64,000 nucleotides of DNA, from NCBI RefSeq assembly GCF_022539665.2, contig NC_081337.1, positions 718,739 through 782,738 of the forward strand, written 5' to 3'. The first letter of the stretch is position 1. Each line of letters starts with the position of its first letter. Below are positions 1-11,509 of this stretch, piece after piece. Origin of the DNA: Daphnia carinata. Lineage: Eukaryota; Arthropoda; Branchiopoda; Diplostraca; Daphniidae. Below the pieces are notes generated by a model. That model ran no database searches. It saw nothing but the letters and a program-made list of their open reading frames with translations, and was not told the DNA's origin. The translations under genes were made by a program, and so were the position numbers.

Positions 1-528
1 AACAACGACTGTGATAACAACCAAAGAATACGATTCTTCTCCGACAGACTAAAAGGCGATGCCCTAGAAGGGTACGGAAACTACGTAGAAGAGCAGGGTG
101 ACGAGTTAAAGTACGACGAGGGGAAAACCGCCATCATTGCAAGGTTACAGGATGCATATGACTTAGCAGCACTAAGAAAAAAATTTTTGACGCTGAAACA
201 GAAACCTGAAGAAAAATGCAAAGCCTTTATATCAAGAATCAACAGCCTATACGACTCCATTGAAGGCAACGAAGAAACGTCGGACCAAAACCAAACCATC
301 GTCGAAGGCCCGACGCATAAACACAATCAGGAAAATGAGAGATTCTACCAAAATCAAAATTGCAAAGATACTGCAGAAGACAAAGAAATAAACGCAGTAA
401 TCGCAGGTAAAACGCATCACGAGAAACAACAAGATAACGAACTTCCACAACAAAAGACAGAAATCGAATTCCTAAAACAAAAAATACGGGAATTGGAAAA
501 TACTAATAAGAATCGTGAATTATCGTAG
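1..528 (+). pseudogene. gypsy-1 gag, 5'-truncated by window edge
   Basis: One frame is open from base 1 to the stop at 526-528. It reads as the helical capsid part of a Ty3/gypsy gag: an RIRFFSDRLKGDALEGY stretch near the left edge, then a long basic and acidic coiled segment. The start lies outside the window. The matching pol is at 7.5-9.1 kb on the same strand, so this is the upstream half of an element cut by the DIRS insertion. Assignment rests on layout and gag-like composition, since gag is poorly conserved. Confidence 0.6.
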
Positions 529-1058
529 GATGCCGATATAACCGTAGGAGCAGCAGATCGATAAGAACAAGGATCTTCGCGATCAAGCGAACGATACTCC
601 AGACCACAAAATTCGCGAGTTCGATTTCACTAAAGATCGAATAGAAGAGGTTCCAGTCCTGACAGAAACTTCAATCGTAGCAGAAGAAACAGCCCATACC
701 GCAACAACTATAATTCACCACGAAGAGAAGGTACCTTCAAGGGGTATAGACAATCCAATTACCCAACTTACCAACAAACACCCCAGAGACCTCCGTACAG
801 TAACAGACCGATACACTACCATCGACCAAACTATCAACCACACAGCAATTAACAGGTGTATCATCAAAACCCAGCCTATTCTCATCAATATCCACAGCCA
901 CGACAAAACCAACCAAACACCCCCGGCATCCTTGGGAATACGGTTATTATTTGCCACACATTGCACGAGAATGCTGATATAGCGCGTATCAACAATCCGA
1001 ACCGCCGTCAAATGTAGTAAACACCATATATTGTTACATTAATGACGACAAGCATGTC
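529..1058 (+). pseudogene. gypsy-1 gag C-terminus / gag-pol junction remnant
   Basis: After the gag stop, one frame from about 685 to 851 encodes an Arg/Pro/Tyr/Asn-rich tail (RRNSPYRNNYNSPRREG and similar), the type of basic RNA-binding tail seen in 17.6/297-like gag proteins. Stops and frame changes follow, and no intact protease is visible before the DIRS boundary near 1060. It looks like a decayed continuation of the same gag. Confidence 0.45.
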
Positions 1059-1060
1059 AT

Positions 1061-1232
1061 TAATTGAGAATTACCAGAGGGATTGTTCTGCGATCCCGAA
1101 AGGTAATTATAATTATACGAGAAATAACGAGAGAGACCCTAAGGGTGTAGACGAGATCTATTTAGCTCTTTTAAAGATTTTCTTACCTCGCCCCCTGCAA
1201 CCGCCTTCTACGATCAGACATTTTTTAGCGAA
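1061..1232. repeat. DIRS right inverted terminal repeat
   Basis: Positions 1145-1220 (GTAGACGAGATCTATTTAGC onward) are the reverse complement of 7408-7483. Positions 1061-1143 are the reverse complement of 2153-2240 in the internal complementary region, with a few mismatches. The outer edge begins at AATTGAGAATTACC. Confidence 0.8.
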
Positions 1233-2030
1233 TGAGACGAAGAACTGAGAAGGGCCCAATAACCAAGTAGCAGGTAAAAGGTGGCGAGGAGAACAAATGA
1301 TAATAACAAATAACATACCAAAAATAGCAGAATTTTCTAACAAACAGGAAAAAACACAAAATCGTGTAACAAAACAACGAAAAAACTGACAGCTTCTCAT
1401 GTGGCAAAAAAACTGGTGGCACCAGAAAAAAAATGCCAAGAAAATACTAACACAAAAGACAACTCGGGGTGAACAAATTCGGAGTTGGCCTTGCTTATCC
1501 ATTAGGGATTCGGCTAATATCTTGCTCTGCATCTGGATGGACGAGACTGAGACCTGCAGGTTAATAAGCAATCATACAGTACCCACCAAAAATATTATAC
1601 ACTCGGTCATTTTTTGGCCCTTTTAACATGGCGTCTTATGGCGCTACGTCCCCCTAGTTTTTATTTATTTGTGGATTACCCCTTATAGTTATGTTTAAGA
1701 AAAAAAATCTGCGTACTCGTAGATGAATTTTCTATCCAGCGATATGCAGCGCATAGTTGTACACAAAAAACCCTGAACGTTATATGTGCGTTCATGTGTA
1801 TAAAATTTCCCCGTTTTTCCGTTTCGCGCCGCCATTGCCTCGCATAGGGCTTTCCCCAAATTAGGCCTCTTTTTATTTTGCGTGTATCTTTTTAACTAGA
1901 AGCCGCAAGAGCTTCTAGTTTCTTTCCCGAATTTATCAAAGGTTTTTCTTTATAAAGATACAAAAAGATTTTTATTGTCTAAATACATCCCGTTATATTT
2001 GTTGTTTTGTACTGGCTAAATTTTTTCCTG
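1233..2030. other. DIRS 3' non-coding stretch
   Basis: This lies between the right terminal repeat and the internal complementary region. It is AT-rich with only short non-conserved reading frames and no recognised domain. In classical DIRS elements these two repeats are nearly adjacent, so ~0.8 kb here is long for the family. It may be family-specific sequence or a small unrecognised insertion. Confidence 0.4.
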
Positions 2031-2031
2031 C

Positions 2032-2130
2032 AAAATCAAAGAGGACAAAACAAGGAGTGTTGCAGGCGCCTCTTGTGGTATAAAAAACAAACTCGAGTCA
2101 ACACTCCTTGTTTTGTTTTCTTTGATTTTG
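2032..2130. repeat. hairpin (about 32-bp arms)
   Basis: The arm CAAAATCAAAGAGGACAAAA from 2032 is mirrored by TTTTGTTTTCTTTGATTTTG ending at 2130, with matching CAACACTCC/GGAGTGTTG at the inner ends and a ~35-nt loop. It sits directly beside the internal complementary region. Confidence 0.7.
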
Positions 2131-2139
2131 ATTTTTTTA

Positions 2140-2281
2140 TTTCTTTGATTTGAGAGACCCTTAGGGTCTCTCTCGTTATTTCTCGTATAATTATAATTAC
2201 CTTTCGGGATCGCAGAGCGATCCCCCTGGTAATTCTCAATTATACATACGAAAGTAACTTACTTTCGACCCTAAGGGTGAT
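2140..2281. repeat. DIRS internal complementary region (ICR)
   Basis: Positions 2153-2240 are complementary to the outer edge of the right terminal repeat (1061-1143). Positions 2243-2281 are complementary to the outer edge of the left terminal repeat (7483-7521). The two matches meet at the shared ATAATT. In known DIRS elements this region templates joining of the two ends in the circular intermediate. Confidence 0.8.
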
Positions 2282-2305
2282 TTCAAAGCAGGTTGTGCGC
2301 TAATT

Positions 2306-3124
2306 TTAAACTGCCGAGCTGAAAACGGTTGCGGCGACTGACGGAACTGAATTTTTTTTGTAGAACTTGCTGAACGTGGACTCCCTAGTCCAATGCCCAG
2401 CCTTAAGAATTGAATCTACTGAAGCACCGGCCCTAAAGGCCTTTGAGGCTGCAGCCCCTCTGGTAGAATGCACAGAAAATATCGATGTGTCTATCCCGGC
2501 GGCCGTGAGGGTCGAACGTATCCATCCGCTAATAGTGTTTGCAGTAACACCACGATGCGGCTTGTAGAATGAGACAAGAAAGGAGTTACTGTTGGAATGA
2601 TTTCGAAATGAAGAGGTAGCTTCGATGTACGACCTGGCGGCTTCTACTGGGCAACATCCGGGGTCTAGCAAAGACGGAATAAGAATCGATTACAAGGGTC
2701 CGCTGTGCTGGGCCTTCCATGGCTTTAACAACGAGAAACTCATACTGTTATTTGAGAACGTGACGGACGACAAATTAATAGAAGCTAGTTCAGAAACCCG
2801 AAGAAGCGACGCCAAGGCCAGTAAAACCGCTGTCTTACGGGATAACATGGGTAAGGATAGCGACTGGTTTTCTCCCAGGGATGCCACATAGACTATGACC
2901 ACATCGGGGTCCGACGACGAATTGTATTTAGGTTTCGGTGGATTTAAATTGTAGCAACCATTCAGTAAATTCCTAACAAGCGGATGTGAGCCGATCGAAT
3001 GGCCATCGATAAGCGGGTGTGTTCTAGACAGCATCGACTGATGCGCGTTTATCTTGCTGTACGATTTTCCGGTTGAATAAAGCTCCGTCAGGAATTCGAG
3101 TATGAAGATTAAAGTAGTTGACAA
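2306..3124 (-). pseudogene. DIRS tyrosine recombinase, frameshifted
   Basis: Two frames cover it. The N-terminal part (2690-3124) has the helical core-binding region and the first catalytic Arg in a LLRVSELASI context. The C-terminal part (2306-2671) has HSTRGAAASK (His-x-x-Arg) followed by GHWTRESTFSKFY with the catalytic Tyr. This is the lambda-integrase-like catalytic set that DIRS elements use in place of a DDE integrase. The break between frames lies near 2680. It is the last gene of the element, just upstream of the internal complementary region. Confidence 0.8.
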
Positions 3125-3419
3125 GGGATTTTCATCCCGTTGAAAACACCAATCTTCCCAAGTCCGTCACGCAGACTCGTAGGTTGAAAGGGTTGATGCA
3201 CGATTGCCGGCCACGAGGAGGTCGACCAATGAGTCCGAAAAGCCTTACCCTCTTTTATTTCGGAACTCCGGACAATTTCCATGCGGCTAATTGGAGTGCG
3301 CCTGATACTAGTAGAAGGTGGGTATCGCCTTTCGCTGACAGCAATAGGCTGCTGGTCTGACGCAGAAAACGCGGTGTTTCGCACACCCGCTCCAAAAGAA
3401 CTGGATACCAGGGCTGTGC

Positions 3420-5147
3420 CGGCTACACTGGACAAATCATTACAACATTAGCTTCCTCTCTCCTGATTTTCTCAAGACATTTCGGAATCATGGAGAAAGG
3501 GGGGAAAACGTAACCCACGAAATCGTTCCAGTTTACCGAAAAAGCGTTAACCGCCATGCAACCAGATTGAGGCCGCCAAGAGACGAAGCGAGTCGACTGC
3601 GTATTCCAGGACGACCCGAATAGATCGACATCCATCGGCCAAATCTTACTTAGATCGTTGAAAACCTGTCGACTTAGCATCCAATCGCTCGTGTCGGGGG
3701 TGGATCAGGATTCTCTATCCGCATCTACGCTTAGAATGCCTGCTAAATAAACCGCTTCAACCGAGCGTTTTCGTTGCTCACAAAAATTTGTAAGTAACTT
3801 AGCCATGGCAGTGATCTCGACTGACCTGGTTCCTCCCCCTTTATTAATGTAGCATACCGCGGTAGAATTATCAAGAAACATTCTAACCGAGAGATCATAT
3901 GATGCTCCAACGAACGATTGTAGCGCGTAGAAGGCGCCTAAAAGTTCCAGACAATTGATGTGTAAGTTCAGTTGATCAACCGTCCAAGGGCCCTGAGTTG
4001 TAACTCCATTACATACAGCCCTCCACCCGGATAGTGAAGCGTCCGAACATATTTCAATATCGGGTTTTCGTGGAAAGAATACCTTCCCATTTGTTAGTTC
4101 CAAATTCGCCATCCACCATTTTAAGTCGGCTTCCGCCTCAGACGACAACTTGCATTTGCTACTGAGATCATCGTTCGCCTTCCTGGATTCTAATAGATAA
4201 AAGCGCTGCATGCTTCTATAGTGATACTGGGCAAAAGGAATGGTTGGAATAGCCCACGTGAAATTTCCTAAAACGGAAGCCACCTTGCGTAACGATACCT
4301 GTTTGGCGCCCAATGCGTCCTCACATAGTCTTTTCACCTCCCGAACCTTGGTACCGGGCAGCGCGAATGACATTTTGACAGAATCAACAATCATACCTAA
4401 GTACTCAATTATTTGGGTGGGGACGACTACTGATTTTTCCCAATTAATCAAAAAACCTAAGGCTTGCAATAGACTCAAGGTTTTCGTAAGATCAGTGCGA
4501 CCCCCCCCCCCTCCGAAATGTTCAAAAGTAGAATATCGTCTAGAAAACTAACCAATCCGAGACCTTGTTGTCTCAGAAAGGCTACCACCACCCTCAGTAG
4601 TTTCGTAAATATCCGAGGGGCAGGGGAAAGGCCGAAAGCCATGCAACAAAACTGATAAATACGCCCCTTCCATGCAAAGCGCAGGTACGTTTAGTGAGAA
4701 ATATGCACCGTTACTGTCAAGTATGCGTCCTTGAGGTCTAACTTAATGAACAAGTCCCCTTCCCTGACGAGAAACCGGACGGTTTCCAAGCTTTCCATCT
4801 TAAAATGTTATTATGTATGTGTTATTATGTTATTGGTATTCTATGAACCTGTTAACGGGCTTTAATTTCACGATCGGTCGAAATCCCCCAGCCTTCTTTG
4901 GCGCGCAAAGGAACGAACACACAAAACCCTCTGAATTATCCGCAACTTCGGAAATAGCTTGTTTGCTTAGCAGGTTAACTACTTCGGCGTCGCAAACCGC
5001 CTGCATCTCTTCTGACATAACTACGGGATGTGGAGGAAAGTGTTGCAACGGAGGCGAAATAAAATTCAGTTTTACGCCGGTAGCTACTGTATCGAGCACC
5101 CAAGGGTCGTTAGTAATCGATGCCGATTTTTCCGAAAAATAACGCAA
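3420..5147 (-). pseudogene. DIRS reverse transcriptase / RNase H, multiply frameshifted
   Basis: The N-terminal RT is at 4830-5147 (GGFRPIVKLKPVNRFIE). The middle, 4480-4830, has IKLDLKDAYL and the catalytic SFLDDILLL motif. The C-terminal RT and RNase H are at 3705-4478 (LINWEKS, ICSDASLSGW, FLDNSTAVCYINKGGG). The RNase H tail at 3423-3680 has SRFVSWRPQ- and VFPPFSMI-like family motifs. An 11-base C run at 4501-4511 falls right after the LDD motif where the frame changes. Several stops interrupt the middle. Family order and motifs are typical of DIRS pol. Confidence 0.8.
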
Positions 5148-5209
5148 TCTAGCGCCGATTTCTACTGCTTTAAGGACGGGAATAGCTAGGGAAAAAGAAA
5201 CCTGAGGTC

Positions 5210-6031
5210 TTAATAATTCACACCTTCCTCTGGAGCTACCGCGCCCGTGGCCACCTCTCGGATCGTTTCTCCCTCTGCCCGTGTTTCGAACCGCTGGATG
5301 CGAATCGTCTCCATAATCACGTGGGCCAGATTATCGACGAATTGGCTGTAGCGAACCATCCTAACCGGGCTTGTTCTTCCCCGGGAAGCGGCAGCTGCCG
5401 CTTGATCCCGCTTTGCTAGAGTCTCATCTTGGCTTGCTTCCTTAAGAATGAGGCTCAGAAACTCACCGGTGAAAAGTTGCTCGCGGGCCTCCTTCCCGGC
5501 AGTGAAAATGGATTCGTCTTTCAGCAAATAGCCAACCCTAGGGTCTGTGGCGCTGACTACTGATTCTCGGCGCTTTCTTGAAATGTGCGTAAAAGCTCTA
5601 CCCTACTGCTGTAAGGCTGCTTGCAATGAACGGCGTACGCGAACACCTGCTGGTGTATCGTCTGGTGTAGCTGACACCCGCGCGTATAAGTCGATCAATG
5701 GTGGGCCGATGTCCATAATTTTCAGCTGAGTTTTCACTATGGTCTTCTCCATTGAGTTGACTGTTTTAAGGACGTTCTTCTCTTTCGCGCGCCTGCTCAT
5801 CCACCCATCTAACTTCGGGGGTTTAAGAGAAAAACCTTCCTCCTCAAAGAGCAACGGAAATTCTCTTGACACAAACTTTGACTGATCCGTCGAAACCCCA
5901 ACCGCTAAGAGCGATGCAATCTCACGGCAGATTTCTTTAGGAATAACGGCCGCGGAAAACGATGTCGGATCTCGAGATGCCTCTTCTAGCGGTTGTGGGG
6001 GAAGCTTCTCTTCAGCGCACCTGGGCGCCAT
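5210..6031 (-). pseudogene. DIRS gag-like ORF, broken
   Basis: Two frames are present, 5603-6031 and 5210-5527. The first includes LKPPKLDGWMSRR and a following helical stretch ending IDLYARV, resembling the conserved core of DIRS gag proteins. The second is Ala/Lys/Glu-rich (LFTGEFLSLILKEA). The two are separated by a frame change near 5560. The position upstream of RT on the same strand fits gag. Confidence 0.6.
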
Positions 6032-6660
6032 GAACGTCCTCGCTCCACCGTCTCCTCCTCTTCATACCACTCATCCGTTACTTCTTGCCTATCATCATCG
6101 TAGATAGCATCGTACTCGATCGTATAGGCATATGGATCGTCGTGAAATTCGGGGGTGTACCGATGGGGCTCAAACTACGCGTCGTACCGTTGACCGTATA
6201 CATCACTTCTACCGTAGTACTGAGATGATTCATCAGCCAAGCTATAGTCCAGTCTTCTTCTAGTCGATCTGCTACGAAAGTCGCTTTGATTACGCTGTAA
6301 CTGACGCTCGTGCCACAAGCGTTCTCTAAACTCACGATCCCTGAAAAAACTGATCACGCTGGCGATCACCTTCGTAACTGATAGGAACTTGGTCGTTATA
6401 ATAGCTGCGAAAATTTCTCGAATCACCACCCAGACAACAATTGTAAGCTAGAAGACATCCTAAATCCGTCCCACTAGGACAACCAGGATGGGACCGATAT
6501 AGGCGCGGTAACAGATGTGCTGCAGCGACCGTTGTTGTCAAGGAAAATCACAACATCTTTTCCTGACTTCTTTAGTCCCACATTTTGCCAAATCCTGTGT
6601 TGCCAGTTTTTACATACATGAAATTCAAACGTAGAATGTTCAAATTTTATTCTTTGCAAC
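6032..6660 (-). pseudogene. DIRS 5' coding remnant
   Basis: Overlapping minus-strand frames (6175-6429, 6332-6541, 6474-6659) encode short Arg/Tyr/Asp-rich peptides (for example SRSTRRRLDYSLADES). They are probably fragments of the N-terminal half of the DIRS gag. No domain is recognisable. Confidence 0.35.
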
Positions 6661-7394
6661 TAAAATAGTAAGTAAATTGATATGTAAATTGCATGAAATT
6701 AGGGAGTTAGAAAAATATATTTTATTTAGCACAAAAAATGCTCAAAGCAAGCATTAGTTATGATAGGACTATTACCTCAAATAATTCATTTTCTTAAAAT
6801 ATTTACAAACCATGATTAAGTTTCAAAATCTAAAAAAATTTAACCTGATTTGTATAATTACATTTAAAGGATCGAGGGTCTAACTTAATTTCGACTTTAA
6901 CTTTATGTTTAAAACATTTTTTTGTGACCTGTTGCCAAAAAAAAACTGAAGTATTTTTCTATGTTTCTATTGTATTGCTTGAAAATTGTGAATTACGTAA
7001 GTATAGTATGGTCAACTGGAAAGAGCATCCGACTGTGGTGTGGATGACCCGAGTTCGATACCAGCCACAGCCACATCTATTGAAATTTTATTATTAATAT
7101 TTATTATTATTATTAATATCTATTAAATTTTATTAAGTGGTCCAAGAGTGGTCCAGTTCACCGCTTAAACTCATTGTGGACGACTGGTTAAAGACGCACA
7201 CGGGCTCCGTTTCTGCCGGACATCTAGATGTGCAGAAGGCAGCCAAAACACGTCATTTATGAATTTCGCCGCGTCTTATGTACGTCCTAGTGGTCCAATG
7301 AGGACCAAAAATTGTCGTCTAAAGGACAGTAGTGTGCTGTGTGGGCACGTGGGCCTAGCCCCGAACGAGGGAAATTTTGCGACATGTCTAGACA
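6661..7394. other. DIRS 5' non-coding stretch with a tRNA-like segment
   Basis: The sequence is AT-rich and without a plausible gene. At 7008-7076 there is a tRNA-like segment: an A-box-like TGGTCAACTGG, a CATCC...GGATG stem and a B-box-like GAGTTCGATACC. The anticodon loop is too long for a normal tRNA, so it is probably a tRNA-derived remnant. Confidence 0.35.
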
Positions 7395-7521
7395 AGAGCA
7401 AAAAGACGTCTGATCGGAGAGGGCGGTTGCAGGGGGCGAGGTAAGAAAATCTTTAAAAGAGCTAAATAGATCTCGTCTACACCCTTAGGGTCGAAAGTAA
7501 GTTACTTTCGTATGTATAATC
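7395..7521. repeat. DIRS left inverted terminal repeat
   Basis: Positions 7408-7483 are the reverse complement of 1145-1220. Positions 7483-7521 (CCCTTAGGGTCGAAAGTAAG and onward) are the reverse complement of 2243-2281. The outer edge ends at GTATGTATAAT, and gypsy pol sequence resumes at once. Confidence 0.8.
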
Positions 7522-7523
7522 AT

Positions 7524-9111
7524 CATGTCTATGTAATGGAAAATCTGAACGAAAATTGTATCTTGAGATTGGACTTTTTATCAAGCAACAATGTAAAAAT
7601 TAACACCTGGAACAGGCAGATCAGCTACGACCATTTTGGGATAGAACACAACATTGGAAAGAACATACATCCCATCTACAGCCTAACGTTTGGGAAGGCA
7701 GGCACCCACATCCCACTCCTCCTAGACCGTTTAACAGAATATAACGACAACAATGACCTTACAGAAGCAGATTATCGCAGCCTAGAATCTTTTTCCCAAT
7801 CAGACAATAACAAGAAATCTAAACGAATTAAACCAACCCAAGAAAGTGAAACGACCAACATCTCTGATCAGATACGCATTGCAATCGAAATTCTACTGAG
7901 AAAACAGGAAGCACCATTCGCAGAAAAGGAATCAGATTTGGGTCTAGCAATTGCTGTAAAGCATACCATTAACATAGGATACAACGCCCCAATTACTCAA
8001 CGATTGCGCAGGACACCAGAAGCATTACAACTTATTGTCAAAACAAAAATAGAAGTAATGTTGAGTAACAAGATTATTAGAGAAAGTCACAGCCCATTTG
8101 CAGCGTTAATTGTAATAGTCTCCAAAAAAGATGGAGAAATGCGTCTTCAGAGGAATCTTGAAATCGGCATTGTTCAAATTCGCATTGGTTTATCTCGATG
8201 ACATCATAGTGTTCAGTAATAACATTACAGAACATGTGAAACATCTGGAAACAGTGTTCAAGCTTCTTAAAGACGCAGGGCTCAAGTTAAAAAGGAAGAA
8301 ATGTAAATTTTTTAAAGAAGAGTTAGGATAAATTGTCTCGAAAAAAGGAATAACACCGAGTACGAAAAAGTTAGAAGCAATCATCACATACCCAGCTCCC
8401 AAAAACGTGAAAGAACTGAGCTCATTTTTAGGTCTTGCTAGCTATTACAGGAAATTCGTCCAGGCTTTTGCTGATAAAGCCCACTCATTGACAGCGCTCA
8501 CGAGAAAATCAGCCGAGTGAAAATGGGGAGAGGAACAAAGTGACGCCTTTGACTGTATCAAGAACTGTCTCATAACTAGACCTATCCTAGGCTATCCAGA
8601 TTTCATGCGCGAATTTATCATCTACATTGATGCTTCAGGATACGGAATAGGAGCAGTCTTGGCTCAGATACAGACTCTACCTCAATCAGCGGATTTAGCG
8701 TAGTCCGACGTACAGAAACCCCGTGAATCAGACGGCACGGAAGTCGTCATAGCGTATAGCTCTAAACACTTGAACGACCGCGAGGCCAAGTGGTCAACCA
8801 CAGAGAAAGAGGCTTACGCAATCATCGACGCAATCGACGTGTTTAAAACAAATTTATACGGGGGAAGATTCGCCGTATTTGCCGACCATAGACCTTTACA
8901 ATGGCTGATGAGCAAGACTGAACCCGCAGGAAGATTAGCTAGATTGGCACTCAAACTACAAGAATTCGACATCGCCATTGGATACCGGCCTGGGAAGTCG
9001 CACCAAAATGCTGACACTCTAAGCCTTATTCCCGTAGTGCCACTAGCACGAGTAGAAACAAGGTCAAGGGAAAAGAAAATCCTTAGGAGAGAGATAGAAA
9101 GTCTTAAATAG
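7524..9111 (+). pseudogene. gypsy-1 pol (protease end, RT, RNase H), deleted and interrupted
   Basis: The frame from 7524 starts in the end of an aspartic protease region (CILRLDFLSSNNVKINTW) and enters RT. RT stops being recognisable after SKKDGEMRLQ. The next recognisable motif, ALVYLDDIIVFS with the catalytic YLDD, is in another frame from 8131, so roughly 90-100 residues of fingers/palm are missing. An in-frame TAA follows at 8329-8331. RNase H motifs follow (IDASGYGIGAVL near 8620-8660, ATTEKEAYAIIDA-type and FADHRPLQWL from 8770). The 17.6/297/Tom-like group is the best match by motif. No integrase is visible. Confidence 0.8.
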
Positions 9112-9339
9112 GAAAGCGAAAGCTTAGAAAAAGAAAAGGAGCGCCTTGAGAAATTTGGGTAGTATGGGTTACAAAGGTGGAGATAGTTCGCCGACAACGT
9201 TTGGGTACAAAGTATTCTCTTTACGAGTAGTCTCTAGTGCAAGATAACCAAACGGCATTCGCTTAACTTCAATGATGTTCTTTGATCTAGTAGGTAGAGT
9301 TTTGGAGACTTGGAGAATCGTCGGGGAAATGTAGAGCAC
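9112..9339. other. no gene seen
   Basis: This follows gypsy-1 pol. It has purine-rich coiled-coil-like coding traces (EKEKERLEKFG) to ~9160, then nothing recognisable. Confidence 0.4.
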
Positions 9340-9597
9340 AACACTGAAATAAGATAGGGGTAAGAAACTTTTTACTGGACATCAAGTGTTAGTCTCGTTG
9401 GGACCTCGAATTGTAAGAGTTTCAAACCCCGTGTATTTCTAGTGAGTTGCCAAAACAACTCGAAATTGCAAGGTACAATACATGCGGTATTTATACTAAG
9501 ACAAGACACAAATATCAAAGTAAAATGGGAGGGATTACATTCACTTTTACTTGTTAAATGCTTGAGGGATGTAAGAGGCGTGGGCTCGTTACACGTA
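9340..9597. repeat. LTR-related fragment
   Basis: It resembles 17700-17907 in the same orientation. Shared blocks include CCCCGTGTATT/CCTCGTGTATT, ACATGCGGTAT and the terminal GGGCTCGTTACA. The other copy behaves as an LTR next to a polypurine tract, so this is probably a diverged solo or partial LTR of the same family. Confidence 0.5.
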
Positions 9598-10498
9598 TTT
9601 AGGTCCCCCCGGTAATGTTGTCGTGTTTTAGCTCTTTTTTATAAACTTGTAGTGTGTGGTTTTTAAGCGCTTTTAATATATTTTCCTATATATAGTACCA
9701 ACTGCTAGTCATTGACCACTGTAGTTGGTCTACATTCAGGAGCGAATCAAAATAGGCAGTGATCCACGTGTAGACTGAAATGGCAAGGAAACACCCTACT
9801 GACCCTACAGATTAAACACAACAAACGAACGTCAATATGTCGTTCTTATTTCCGAATTCTAGTTTTGGTTTTATCTAACGTATTACGTGATTTTCTGGTA
9901 TTTGATATTTAATACGTATATAGTCCCCTTTGGTAATGTTGTCGTGTTTTAGCTCTTTTTTATATACTTGTAGTGTGTGCTTTCGAAGCGCTTTTAATAT
10001 ATTTTCCGTTTGTTCTCAGACATGGTCACATAGCGTTCTATCGCAAGAGAAAGAATAGGTATCAGAACACTATGATGCCGAAGGCGACCTTAGAGATCAA
10101 ACGATAATCATTGGCGTTGAAAGCGATATCGCTATCAGCCGGTTCATAGGTCGGCGAAGGAATTTTTAAGTCAAATGTCCTATATAGTCAGCGAAAGAAA
10201 TAGCAGATGGCGTAGGCTAGGCTCTATATCAATCATCTGCACCGCAGGATTCAAGAAGCAAACAGCAGGTGGCGCGTCATACAAGATTCGACGAGTGAAA
10301 ATCTTATGTTTCGTGGGCGAGAAGAACGTGTGTAATTGTCGAAATTTAAGAAACCAATGCTCAATCGTGTATAGTTGTTTCCACGAGAGCACGACCATTA
10401 AAACTGCATGTAGGAGAAAAGCGTGCTTGGTTTCCCTCTCTTAATTTTAAAGGTGTCTGAAACAAAATCGTTGGCAATTGAGCACCGCAACCCATCCT

Positions 10499-10570
10499 CT
10501 CCCCGGCGGGGAATTGAACCCCGGTCTCCCGCGTGACAGGCGGGGATACTGACCACTATACTACCGAGGA
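10499..10570 (-). tRNA. tRNA-Asp (GTC), array copy 1
   Basis: A 72-nt cloverleaf reads on the minus strand from TCCTCGGTAGTATAGTGG to discriminator G. The anticodon arm is CCGCCTGTCACGCGG (anticodon GTC) and the T-arm is CCGGGGTTCAATTCCCCG. The acceptor pairs TCCTCGG with CCGGGGA. A T4 tract lies ~30 nt downstream on the minus strand. It looks functional. Confidence 0.95.
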
Positions 10571-11437
10571 CGTGATGAGTTATCACCAATCCCTCGCATT
10601 ATCTCCAAGCAGCATAAAGCGAACACTTGTCGAGTACCAACTGCTAGTCATTGACCACTGTAGTTGGTCTACATTCAGGAGCGAATCAAAATAGGCAGTG
10701 ATCCACGTGTAGACTGAAATGGCAAGGAAACACCCTACTGACCCTACAGATTAAACACAACAAACGAACGTGAATATGTCGTTCTTATTTCCGAATTCTA
10801 GTTTTGGTTTTATCTAACGTATTACGTGATTTTCTGGTATTTGATATTTTATACGTATATAGTCCCCTTTGGTAATGTTGTCGTGTTTTAGCTCTTTTTT
10901 ATATACTTGTAGTGTGTGCTTTCGAAGCGCTTTTAATATATTTTCCGTTTGTTCTCAGACATGGTCACATAGCGTTCTATCGCAAGAGAAAGAATAGGTA
11001 TCAGAACACTATGATGCCGAAGGCGACCTTAGAGATCAAACGATAATCATTGGCGTTGAAAGCGATATCGCTATCAGCCGGTTCATAGGTCGGCGAAGGA
11101 ATTTTTAAGTCAAATGTCCTATATAGTCAGCGAAAGAAATAGCAGATGGCGTAGGCTAGGCTCTATATCAATCATCTGCACCGCAGGATTCAAGAAGCAA
11201 ACAGCAGGTGGCGCGTCATACAAGATTCGACGAGTGAAAATCTTATGTTTCGTGGGCGAGAAGAACGTGTGTAATTGTCGAAATTTAAGAAACCAATGCT
11301 CAATCGTGTATAGTTGTTTCCACGAGAGCACGACCATTAAAACTGCATGTAGGAGAAAAGCGTGCTTGGTTTCCCTCTCTTAATTTTAAAGGTGTCTGAA
11401 ACAAAATCGTTGGCAATTGAGCACCGCAACCCATCCT

Positions 11438-11509
11438 CTCCCCGGCGGGGAATTGAACCCCGGTCTCCCGCGTGACAGGCGGGGATACTGACCACTATAC
11501 TACCGAGGA
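11438..11509 (-). tRNA. tRNA-Asp (GTC), array copy 2
   Basis: Identical to copy 1, displaced by 939 bp. Confidence 0.95.

Larger units (their letters stand above)
1061..7521 (-). mobile_element. DIRS-type tyrosine-recombinase retrotransposon, structurally complete, ORFs decayed
   Basis: The element reads on the minus strand: left inverted terminal repeat (7395-7521), gag, reverse transcriptase/RNase H, tyrosine recombinase, internal complementary region (2140-2281), right inverted terminal repeat (1061-1232). The internal region is complementary to the outer edges of both terminal repeats, which is the diagnostic DIRS architecture. There is no target duplication, as expected for recombinase-mediated insertion. 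Gypsy sequence flanks both sides. All ORFs carry frameshifts or stops, so this copy is probably not autonomous. Confidence 0.85.

Noticed and set aside
7008-7076. tRNA-His gene in the DIRS 5' region
   Set aside because: A- and B-box-like sequences exist, but the anticodon loop is too long and the acceptor does not pair.
10175-10444. 89-codon frame repeated in each 939-bp unit (also 11114 and 12053)
   Set aside because: It repeats only because the unit is duplicated. There is no domain and no sign of selection apart from near-identity of the whole unit.
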